NCBI GenBank assembly: GCA_949295085.1
Contig: CASFJS010000001.1
Location: 73,121 to 106,253, forward strand
Length of the DNA stretch: 33,133 bases
Reading direction: 5' to 3'
Source: an uncultured Pseudomonadota bacterium
GTDB taxonomy: Bacteria; Pseudomonadota; Alphaproteobacteria; RF32; CAG-239
Every line of letters starts with the position of its first letter. The first letter of the stretch is position 1. The translations under genes were made by a program, and so were the position numbers. This document shows positions 1-6,316 of this stretch, piece by piece. The notes beneath the pieces were generated by a model. The model was not told where the DNA came from. It saw nothing but the letters and a program-made list of their open reading frames with translations, and did not search any database.

Positions 1-348
1 GGTGGTGAGGTTCCCTCCACTCTTGAAAACTTAAAAGACGCCGCGGCCGGCGAAAATTATGAGTGGACGGACATGTATGCCCGCATGGCCAAAGAAGCCA
101 AAGAAGAAGGTTTTGACAAAATTGCCTTTTTGTTTGAGCAGGTTGGCAAGATCGAAAAAGGCCACGAAGAACGTTATCAGGCATTGCTGAAATCTTTGGC
201 TGAGGGCAAAATTTTTAACCGCCCGACCAAAGTTATCTGGGAGTGCGCCAACTGCGGACACCGCGTCGAATCGCCGTTTGCGCCGGAAAAATGTCCGGTA
301 TGCGACCATCCGCAGGCTTATTTCTTTGAGCTGCAGGAACAATTCTAA
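1..348 (+). CDS. rubrerythrin (3' part, 5' end outside window)
   Basis: This frame is open from the first base of the window, so the gene starts upstream and about 115 C-terminal residues are visible. The visible part holds the second half of a ferritin-like di-iron domain: ENYEWTDMY near the start and an E-x-x-H motif in [10 protein letters not shown] rubredoxin-like domain follows, with two C-x2-C knuckles (CANCG and CPVCD) that would bind one iron. Rubrerythrins are cytoplasmic peroxidases that reduce hydrogen peroxide with electrons from rubredoxin or NADH-linked reductases, and they are typical of anaerobes. The protein ends with the usual short tail after the second knuckle, so the C-terminus appears complete. 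It is convergent with the cold-shock gene and a hairpin terminator lies between them. Confidence 0.93.
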   Translation, partial: GGEVPSTLENLKDAAAGENYEWTDMYARMAKEAKEEGFDKIAFLFEQVGKIEKGHEERYQALLKSLAEGKIFNRPTKVIWECANCGHRVESPFAPEKCPVCDHPQAYFFELQEQF

Positions 349-370
349 AGCTCAAATTGCAAACACACAC

Positions 371-401
371 AAAACCCCGCCTTTATCACCGGCGGGGTTT
401 T
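371..401. terminator. bidirectional rho-independent terminator between rubrerythrin and csp
   Basis: A perfect 11-bp inverted repeat has arms AAAACCCCGCC (371-381) and GGCGGGGTTTT (391-401) around a 9-nt loop. The A/T ends give a T-run in both directions, so it can end the rubrerythrin transcript (+) and the convergent cold-shock transcript (-). Confidence 0.88.
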
Positions 402-430
402 ACTTAAGTCCAAACGAGACAGGCGATTGA

Positions 431-673
431 CTAAGCCTCAGGCTCAGCTTCCGTTTCCGGAGCTTTTTCCTCCAGCAGCTTCAAATCGCCGGCAACAGTT
501 TTTTCTCTTTCCGTTGTCAGCTCATAACTGACCTTTGCGCCTTCCTGCAGCGTGTACAATCCGGCAGCTTTAACCGCCGTGATATGAACAAACACATCAT
601 TTCCGCCCTCATCCGGCGTAATAAAACCATAGCCTTTTTTCTTGTTAAACCATTTAACAGTTCCTGTTGCCAT
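431..673 (-). CDS. cold-shock domain protein (CspA family)
   Basis: This 80-residue protein has a single cold-shock OB-fold. It shows the opening GTVKWFN, the RNP1-type motif KGYGFI (about residues 13-18) and the RNP2-type motif VFVHI (about 27-31). These aromatic-rich motifs bind single-stranded RNA or DNA, and such proteins act as RNA chaperones or antiterminators in the cytoplasm. The last 12 or so residues are an acidic tail rich in Glu, Pro and Ala beyond the core domain. The gene is divergent from proS, with about 280 bases between them that include a long leader on the csp side. Long structured leaders are common in csp mRNAs and often carry thermal control. I leave the paralogue letter unassigned. 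Confidence 0.93.
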   Translation of the reverse strand: MATGTVKWFNKKKGYGFITPDEGGNDVFVHITAVKAAGLYTLQEGAKVSYELTTEREKTVAGDLKLLEEKAPETEAEPEA

Positions 674-855
674 CTCGAATAATCCTCACATTAAACAGGT
701 TGATAACCAAGACCCTCATCAGGTCTCATGACCCTTACGTCACAAATCAGACTCTAATACAGTATTTTATTCTTGGCAAGACATATTTTTGCAAACATTC
801 GCGACAATTCACAAGCATTGTTTATCCGTTTCCGGATTTTTTTGCCAAAAAATAC

Positions 856-883
856 TTCACAAAACAAAATCTTATGTTATAGT
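856..883 (+). promoter_or_regulatory. sigma-70-type promoter of proS
   Basis: The -35 box is TTCACA (856-861), followed by a 16-nt spacer and the -10 box TATAGT (878-883). Transcription would start near 890, which places the hairpin at 892-917 at the very 5' end of the proS mRNA. The call rests on sequence match only. Confidence 0.6.
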
Positions 884-891
884 CTTGTCGC

Positions 892-917
892 CGTCTGCGC
901 CATTGGGGGTGCGGACG
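892..917 (+). promoter_or_regulatory. 5'-leader hairpin of proS mRNA
   Basis: Arms CGTCTGCGCC (892-901) and GGTGCGGACG (908-917) pair over 10 bp, two of them G-U, around a 6-nt loop ATTGGG. It sits directly after the predicted start of transcription and well upstream of the proS ribosome site (AAAGGA, about 10 nt before ATG 952). No T-run follows, so it is more likely a stabilising or regulatory leader structure than a terminator. Confidence 0.5.
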
Positions 918-951
918 TTTCATTACGTTATGAAGAAAAGGAATAAACATT

Positions 952-2469
952 ATGACGATTAAAAAATTAAGAAAAGACAATTACCCCGAATGGTATCAAT
1001 GCGTTATCGCCGAGGCCGACATGGCCGAAAACTCATCCTCTCCGGGATGTATGGTTATCAAACCGTGGGGCTACGGCATCTGGGAGCGTATTCGCGACAC
1101 TTTTGACGCTCAGATTAAAGCTGCCGACCACGAAAACTGCTATTTTCCGATGTTTATTCCGCTTTCTTTCTTCCAAAAAGAGGCCGAGCACGTCGACGGT
1201 TTTGCCAAAGAGATGGCCGTCGTAACCCACTCGCGTCTGGCTATGGAAAACGGCAAATTATCCCCCTCTTCCGAGCTCGACGAACCTTTGATCGTCCGCC
1301 CGACCTCCGAGGCGATTATTGCCGATTCTTTTTCCAAATGGGTCAAATCCTACCGCGATTTGCCGGTTTTGGTCAACCAATGGGCCAATGTTGTCCGCTG
1401 GGAAATGCGCCCGCGCCTGTTTTTGCGCACCCGTGAGTTTTTGTGGCAGGAAGGCCACACCGCTCATTCGACGGCCGAAGAAGCCCTCAAAGAAACCGAA
1501 TGGGCGCTGGAGGCCTATCGCCGGTTGTGTGAAGAAACTCTGGCCATGCCGGTTATCGTCGGCCGCAAACCGGAATATGATAAATTCCCCGGCGCCGTCG
1601 ATACCTATTGTGTTGAGGCCATGATGCAGGACGGCAAAGCCCTGCAGGCCGGCACATCGCATTTTTTGGGGCAAAATTTTGCCAAAGCGGCCAATATTGC
1701 TTTTGTTAACAAAAACAACCAACAAGAATATGCCTATACAACCTCCTGGGGCGTTTCGACCCGCCTTATCGGCGGCCTGATTATGACCCACGCCGATGAC
1801 GAGGGTATGGTTACCCCGCCGGCGGTTGCGCCTTATCAGGTGGTGATTGTTCCGGTTATCAAAAACCCCGATGACACCGAGGCCGTCATGGCTTATATCA
1901 AAGCTTTGCAGGCTGATTTAGCCAAACAAATGCCGTTTGGTGAGAAAATACGTATCAAATGCGACAAGCGTGACAAATCTTCGGTCGACAAATTCTGGGA
2001 ATGGACCCGCAAAGGCGCGCCGATTATTCTTGAGGTCGGCAAACGCGACGTCGACGGCAACAACCTGATGCTGAAACAGCGTATTTATATCAATACGCCC
2101 GAAGGCAAACAAATTGTCAACCGTGATGAGTTTGTCGCCAATGCCGGCAAATATCTTGAGGATATTCAAGCCGCCATGTTTGCCAAAGCCAAAGAAAGAC
2201 TCAATGCCAATATCCGTACCGATATTACCACCAAAGAGGCTTTTGCCGACTATTTTGCCAACGCTAACGAATGGATAGAAGACGACAAACAAGGCAAAGT
2301 GGCTTTTGTCCGCGGCAAATGGTGCGGCGACGCGGCAACCGAGGAAATATTGAAACAGATGAAAATTACCATCCGTTGCCTGCCCTCAGACCAAAGCGGC
2401 ACCACCGGCGAATGTCTGCTGACAGGCAAACCGGCCACCACGGACGTCATCTACGCCCGCTGCTACTAA
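952..2469 (+). CDS. proS: prolyl-tRNA synthetase, eukaryote/archaea-type
   Basis: This 505-residue class II synthetase charges tRNA-Pro with proline in the cytoplasm. The N-terminus runs straight into the catalytic core (PGCMVIKPWGYGIWE, about residues 31-45). Motif 2 is RWEMRPRLFLRTREFLWQEG (about 147-167), a form typical of the archaeal/eukaryal ProRS group. The motif 3 region is STRLIGG...MTHADDEG (about 268-283). An anticodon-binding domain follows (about 290-400). A C-terminal domain with several Cys (WCGDAA, IRC, GEC) ends in a terminal Tyr, again as in the eukaryal/archaeal type. The editing insertion of the long bacterial form is absent. An AAAGGA ribosome site precedes ATG 952. Most Alphaproteobacteria carry a bacterial-type ProRS, so this gene may have been acquired by transfer. 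Confidence 0.95.
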   Translation: MTIKKLRKDNYPEWYQCVIAEADMAENSSSPGCMVIKPWGYGIWERIRDTFDAQIKAADHENCYFPMFIPLSFFQKEAEHVDGFAKEMAVVTHSRLAMENGKLSPSSELDEPLIVRPTSEAIIADSFSKWVKSYRDLPVLVNQWANVVRWEMRPRLFLRTREFLWQEGHTAHSTAEEALKETEWALEAYRRLCEETLAMPVIVGRKPEYDKFPGAVDTYCVEAMMQDGKALQAGTSHFLGQNFAKAANIAFVNKNNQQEYAYTTSWGVSTRLIGGLIMTHADDEGMVTPPAVAPYQVVIVPVIKNPDDTEAVMAYIKALQADLAKQMPFGEKIRIKCDKRDKSSVDKFWEWTRKGAPIILEVGKRDVDGNNLMLKQRIYINTPEGKQIVNRDEFVANAGKYLEDIQAAMFAKAKERLNANIRTDITTKEAFADYFANANEWIEDDKQGKVAFVRGKWCGDAATEEILKQMKITIRCLPSDQSGTTGECLLTGKPATTDVIYARCY

Positions 2470-2473
2470 TCAT

Positions 2474-2497
2474 AAAGCCTCCCAACGGGAGGCTTTT
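2474..2497. terminator. rho-independent terminator after proS
   Basis: Arms AAAGCCTCCC (2474-2483) and GGGAGGCTTT (2487-2496) form a 10-bp stem with a 3-nt loop and a short T-run. It lies 4 nt after the proS stop and 12 nt past the stop of the convergent permease gene, so it probably serves both transcripts, including the long adhE-hydrogenase cluster. Confidence 0.88.
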
Positions 2498-2508
2498 CAT
2501 CTTTCGGA

Positions 2509-3369
2509 TTACTCCATTAAAACCAGCGGCAACGCCAAAATCAGCGCCATAAGGCCGAACATAAGCTGGTTGCGCATGGTTTGTTCTTTAAATCTGTAAG
2601 CAGAAATCAGCATGACAACCGGCACGGCCAGCCGCGTAAATAAAGAAACAAACGATACCGGAAGCAGATTGATTGATGCAAAAATCACAAAAAACTCGCT
2701 GGCGGCATAAAAAATTCCGGCGACAACCAGTTCTTTCTTTTGCAAAACTTTCTTGATATCCGCCCCGGACACGCCATGCGCCAGACAAACGACAAACATG
2801 GCCAGATAAGAAGAAACCAAATGACCGTACCACCCGAGTCTTGGAATAGCCAGATGATCGGCCACGCTGAAAAAAGCGCCCAGCACAATCATCAGAATAA
2901 AAAATATTTTACCCCTGCCCGACAACCGCTTGGCATCCCCTTTCATCATAAAGGCCGCGCCCAAAATCCCAAAACAACAGATATTGACCAATTGAAAACG
3001 CGTCAGACCTTCGTTAAAAACCAGATTATTAACCAAAGCTGACAACGCCAGCGCCATAAAGCCGAAAAAAACCGACGACGACGTGCTGTAACGATTCACG
3101 ATTTGCTGAATTTTAATGAACAGCCATAACAAAACGCCTTTCAAGACGCTGACAAAAAAGAACGACGATAAAAAAACATCGGGCATTTGCTCAATAAAAT
3201 TATGCCCTAAAAACGGAAACGTCAAAGCAATGGCCGCCACCAGCCACACACTGGTAAAAACCGATGACAATTCTGCCGGAAAATGCTCGGCCGCCGGTTT
3301 ATAAAGAAAAGGCTTTATAACCATCAACAGCAAAATAATCAGCCCGCTGAGAATTTGGATATTCGTCAT
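2509..3369 (-). CDS. DMT/EamA-like multi-pass permease
   Basis: This 286-residue, very hydrophobic protein has about 9-10 predicted membrane helices spread over its full length, consistent with the drug/metabolite transporter (EamA) superfamily. Its substrate cannot be read from sequence. Helix-like stretches include residues 4-22, 38-56, 68-90, 100-118, 155-170 and 262-284. It follows the hydrogenase stop by only 23 nt and has its own AAGAAGG ribosome site about 8 nt before ATG, so it is probably the last gene of the adhE-hydrogenase transcript, ended by the 2474-2497 hairpin. That position suggests export or import of a small metabolite linked to fermentation, but this is inference. Other membrane-protein families with a similar helix count are not excluded. 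Confidence 0.68.
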   Translation of the reverse strand: MTNIQILSGLIILLLMVIKPFLYKPAAEHFPAELSSVFTSVWLVAAIALTFPFLGHNFIEQMPDVFLSSFFFVSVLKGVLLWLFIKIQQIVNRYSTSSSVFFGFMALALSALVNNLVFNEGLTRFQLVNICCFGILGAAFMMKGDAKRLSGRGKIFFILMIVLGAFFSVADHLAIPRLGWYGHLVSSYLAMFVVCLAHGVSGADIKKVLQKKELVVAGIFYAASEFFVIFASINLLPVSFVSLFTRLAVPVVMLISAYRFKEQTMRNQLMFGLMALILALPLVLME

Positions 3370-3392
3370 TATAAAGCCTTCTTGCCAACCGC

Positions 3393-4844
3393 TTACTTCA
3401 AATCTTTTTGGTTCTGCCCTTGCGCCACATAGCCTTCAATCTGCTTGGCCGCGCGTTTGGCCAGGGCAATACATCCCGGACCGGCCACACAGCCGCCCTC
3501 GCAACACATAACCTCAATCATATTGTTTTCGCTGCCTTTGGTGGCGTAGCGTTTAAGCAATTTGATGTTATCCTTGGTCAGCCCGTCAATCCGCTCCGGA
3601 CGAAACTCAACCTGCCCGTCGACCAGATTACCGACCGCGCCGGCCACACCGCCCGAAAGCGGATAGTTGCGCCCCTGAGCTGATGATATTTTGGCAAACC
3701 CGGCCCTTTCACAATCACCGATTTCAATACCCGCGCCGACAAACATCGCGCCGATTTCTTCAAACGTCAGCACATAATCGACATTCGGATCATATTCGGC
3801 CTCGGTGCGCTTGGCCAGACAAGGCCCTATAAACACCGACACACAGTCCGGTTGCTCTTTTTTGAGCATCTCGGCCGTATAATACATCGGCGTCTTGGTG
3901 TTTGACACAAACGGTTTAAGCTCCGGAATATGCACCTCCGCCGCGCGGAAATAGGCCGGACAACAGGAAGTCGTCATAAAGTTTTTGCCCTCTTTCATCC
4001 GCTCAACAAACTCGGCCGCCTCGTTTTTGGAGGTCACATCGGCACCGGCCGCCACTTCGACCACATCGTCAAAACCGGCTTTTTTAAGCGCGCCGACCAC
4101 CTGCCCGATTTCAAACGGAAATTGCCCGACAATCGCCGGTGCCAACATCGCCACAACCTTTTTATCGGTGTTATGAATCAGGTTCAACACATCAACCATC
4201 TGCGAACGCTCGACAATCGCGCCGAACGGACACGATTGCAAACATTTACCGCAGGAAATACAAGTTTCTTCATTAATATGCTCAACCCCCTGCTCATCTT
4301 TCTTAATGGCTCCGACCGGACAAGCCTCCTCACACGGCACCGGCAACTTAACAATCGCATGATACGGGCAAACTTCCATACATTTGCCGCAGGACACGCA
4401 CAAGTCGGGATTAATATGCGAACGCCCGTGTACGATTGAAATCGCCTGTTTGGGGCAGTTCATCACGCACGGCCGAGCAAAGCAACCGCGGCAGGCATCG
4501 GTAACCATATACTGCGACTTAACGCAGGCCGAACAGGCAATATCAATCACCGCCAGACAGCTTTTGGCATGATTTTGGCGCTTTAGAGCCTCTTTGCCAT
4601 AATCCCTGAGCTGCTTAGCCTCGTTGATTTCATCCTGCGGTGTAAAGCCCATCGCCGCCATCATTCTGTATTTTAAGATAGCTCTGTCTTTATAGATACA
4701 GCAGCGGCTCGAATCATAATCTTTCGGCCGCATTTCTATAGGTATCTCATCGGCCGTTTCAAATCTGTCTTTATAAAAGCTTTCAACCACCTTAACCAGA
4801 ATACGGCTGCGCATCTGGTTGGCATAATTCTTGGGTATTAACAA
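3393..4844 (-). CDS. [FeFe]-hydrogenase, catalytic type (group B-like)
   Basis: This 483-residue protein reversibly reduces protons to H2, most likely with ferredoxin as electron partner. The N-terminal 210 residues hold a Cys-rich ferredoxin-like region, with C-x2-C-x2-C-x3-C sets near 149-160 (CVSCGKCMEVCP) and 195-206 (CISCGKCLQSCP) and extra Cys motifs before and between them. The H-cluster domain follows with all three signatures: L1 TTSCCPAY (about 294-301), L2 FIGPCLAK (about 342-349) and L3 EVMCCEGGCVAGPG (about 446-459). The proton-relay Cys of TSCCP and the Met of L3 are kept, so an active enzyme is expected. The arrangement resembles the monomeric group B clade. The start is TTG 4844, inside the end of the upstream [2Fe-2S] gene (7-nt overlap), preceded by AGAGGA. 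Translation is probably coupled. The maturases HydE, HydF and HydG are not in the window. Confidence 0.93.
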   Translation of the reverse strand: MLIPKNYANQMRSRILVKVVESFYKDRFETADEIPIEMRPKDYDSSRCCIYKDRAILKYRMMAAMGFTPQDEINEAKQLRDYGKEALKRQNHAKSCLAVIDIACSACVKSQYMVTDACRGCFARPCVMNCPKQAISIVHGRSHINPDLCVSCGKCMEVCPYHAIVKLPVPCEEACPVGAIKKDEQGVEHINEETCISCGKCLQSCPFGAIVERSQMVDVLNLIHNTDKKVVAMLAPAIVGQFPFEIGQVVGALKKAGFDDVVEVAAGADVTSKNEAAEFVERMKEGKNFMTTSCCPAYFRAAEVHIPELKPFVSNTKTPMYYTAEMLKKEQPDCVSVFIGPCLAKRTEAEYDPNVDYVLTFEEIGAMFVGAGIEIGDCERAGFAKISSAQGRNYPLSGGVAGAVGNLVDGQVEFRPERIDGLTKDNIKLLKRYATKGSENNMIEVMCCEGGCVAGPGCIALAKRAAKQIEGYVAQGQNQKDLK

Positions 4845-5113
4845 TTCTTTTCTTCCTCTTTGGCAATTAATTCTCTGATTTTGGCAATAACTTTTTCCAA
4901 AGTCGCTTCTTCAATAACTTCGCCGTTAACCTCAACAAAAGGTCCTTTATTATAACCTTTGTTTTGGCTGCAATGGTTCATACAACGAACTTCCGTCACC
5001 TCAATTTTGCCGACCAAATCTTCCGGCACCGAAAACTCCAAAGTCTGGATCTGTGGCGCACCCATCACAAAACAAGCCGTTCCGGCACAAATTTTAACCT
5101 GTATTTTATCCAT
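4838..5113 (-). CDS. thioredoxin-like [2Fe-2S] ferredoxin (hydrogenase-associated)
   Basis: This small 91-residue protein has the thioredoxin-like [2Fe-2S] pattern CAGTAC (C-x4-C) near its N-terminus and CMNHC (C-x3-C) about 35-40 residues later, as in NuoE/HydC-type subunits and related stand-alone ferredoxins. It would carry electrons to or from the hydrogenase encoded directly after it, with which it overlaps by 7 nt. I start it at ATG 5113 (MDKIQVK); an upstream ATG at 5134 in the same frame would add 7 residues, but the purine-rich ribosome sites fit the shorter form better. It ends in a Lys/Glu-rich tail. A second copy of the same family lies at 8082-8324 before the HydS-like gene, so each hydrogenase-family protein in the cluster has its own small [2Fe-2S] partner. 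Confidence 0.85.
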   Translation of the reverse strand: MDKIQVKICAGTACFVMGAPQIQTLEFSVPEDLVGKIEVTEVRCMNHCSQNKGYNKGPFVEVNGEVIEEATLEKVIAKIRELIAKEEEKNC

Positions 5114-5140
5114 GGCTCCGGTTTCCTTTCTCAAAGATAA

Positions 5141-6316
5141 TTAAACATACTTAACGCTGATTTCTTTTAAATACTTGCTCTGCAGCAACCTGAAAATCTT
5201 TTTAACAATATTTCGGCGAATGTCAAGCTCCATCGGCAGATTCGGATCCTGATGCGCCTCATTTATCTTGGTGCCGATAACAAAGTCAATTTTATCCGAA
5301 TCCAACAAAAGTTTGGCTAAACGGGTCGCCGCGTTGTCTTTATCTTCATCAATCCCTTCTTTAAGCATTCGATAAACCTCGGTCAAGGTCAAAATTCCCT
5401 CCGTTACCAGATCAATCCCCGGCATAACGGAAGCCATCGGAATATTCGGATCATAAGAGGTCTTATCCATCTCACAGGTCAGACAAAGTTCTCGCTCAAT
5501 AATATTGGCCGTCGTACCGCCGCAAATAGCCGTTTTGCCGTCATAATAATCAATCATTTCGGCAATTTCGTGGTCTTTTTCCTCATCAAACGGCGGCCCG
5601 CTCAGCAACAGCAATTTACGCGGCTTTCTGAAATACACCACCGTGCAGCTGATGTCGTCTCCGGCTTTGCCGTCAGGCTCTTTTTCCAAAGCTTCGTGAA
5701 CAATCGCCTCAGCCAAATCTCGTGCCGAAATATGCGGATGCCGCCGCACCTGATTTTCAACAAATTTCCACACCCCTTCCCGCTGCCAGCCGAGCGGATA
5801 TTTCGGATTACCGAGCCCTGCCTGCGTCACACCGTCAGACATAATGATAATACGGTCTTCTTCTTTGGCCACAAACTGATAAACATTGATAATCCTGTCT
5901 TTCCAGTGTTCCGAGGATATCTCGTGATGCGCCGGATGATATTGTTTAGCCTCGCGCACAATAAAACATGGCGGATTATCCATCTCATAAATTCGGGTTT
6001 TGCCTTCCAGCATGGCATCAATAATAGAAAACGTGGCATAGCTTATTTTACGTATCTGACACACCGGCAAGGCCTGCATCATCACCTCGGCCGAGCGCAC
6101 CAAATCCAGATCGCTTTCCACAAACTTCAAAGCCATTCGTGTCGTCATTGAGGATAATATATTAGCCTTAACCCCGCTGCCTAACCCGTCCGACAAAACC
6201 GATATAATCCGTTGTTCCTCCGGCAGCTTTTCCGAAGCAATGGCATCTCCAAAGCAACTTTCGCCGGCTTTATGCTCCTGATGTGATCCGATATCAATAA
6301 ATAACGAATCGTTCAT
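5141..6316 (-). CDS. SpoIIE/PP2C-type serine phosphatase with extra C-terminal domain
   Basis: The N-terminal half (about residues 1-230) is a SpoIIE-family PP2C-like phosphatase domain. Metal-binding and core motifs visible are LSDGLGSG (about 41-48), IMSDGVTQAG (about 158-167) and GDDISCTVV (about 219-227). It would remove phosphate from Ser/Thr of a partner protein, classically an anti-anti-sigma or regulatory protein. The C-terminal 160 residues (from about RKLLLLSGPPFDEE, with ICGGTTANII and a conserved CLTCEMD segment) form a separate domain I do not recognise. The start overlaps the HydS-like stop by one base (TAATG) with an AAGGA site, and the gene ends 27 nt before the next start. 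PP2C phosphatases beside sensory [FeFe]-hydrogenases are known in Firmicutes and Thermotogae. No matching kinase or anti-sigma factor is present here. Confidence 0.88.
   Translation of the reverse strand: MNDSLFIDIGSHQEHKAGESCFGDAIASEKLPEEQRIISVLSDGLGSGVKANILSSMTTRMALKFVESDLDLVRSAEVMMQALPVCQIRKISYATFSIIDAMLEGKTRIYEMDNPPCFIVREAKQYHPAHHEISSEHWKDRIINVYQFVAKEEDRIIIMSDGVTQAGLGNPKYPLGWQREGVWKFVENQVRRHPHISARDLAEAIVHEALEKEPDGKAGDDISCTVVYFRKPRKLLLLSGPPFDEEKDHEIAEMIDYYDGKTAICGGTTANIIERELCLTCEMDKTSYDPNIPMASVMPGIDLVTEGILTLTEVYRMLKEGIDEDKDNAATRLAKLLLDSDKIDFVIGTKINEAHQDPNLPMELDIRRNIVKKIFRLLQSKYLKEISVKYV

Larger units (their letters stand above)
674..951. other. divergent csp/proS intergenic region with csp leader
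   Basis: This 278-base region separates divergent csp and proS. The csp side is transcribed leftwards and contains a small inverted repeat at 710-726 (arms AGACC and GGTCT) inside the likely csp leader. A -35-like TTGCAA lies in the AT-rich stretch upstream on the minus strand, but I could not settle one csp promoter. The proS side holds a clear promoter and a 5' hairpin, listed separately. The only open frame across it (667-882, +) overlaps the csp start and has no coding character. Confidence 0.6.

Noticed and set aside
667..882. 71-codon open frame on the + strand in the csp/proS intergenic region
   Set aside because: It overlaps the csp start, has no ribosome site, its composition is not protein-like, and the proS promoter runs through its end.
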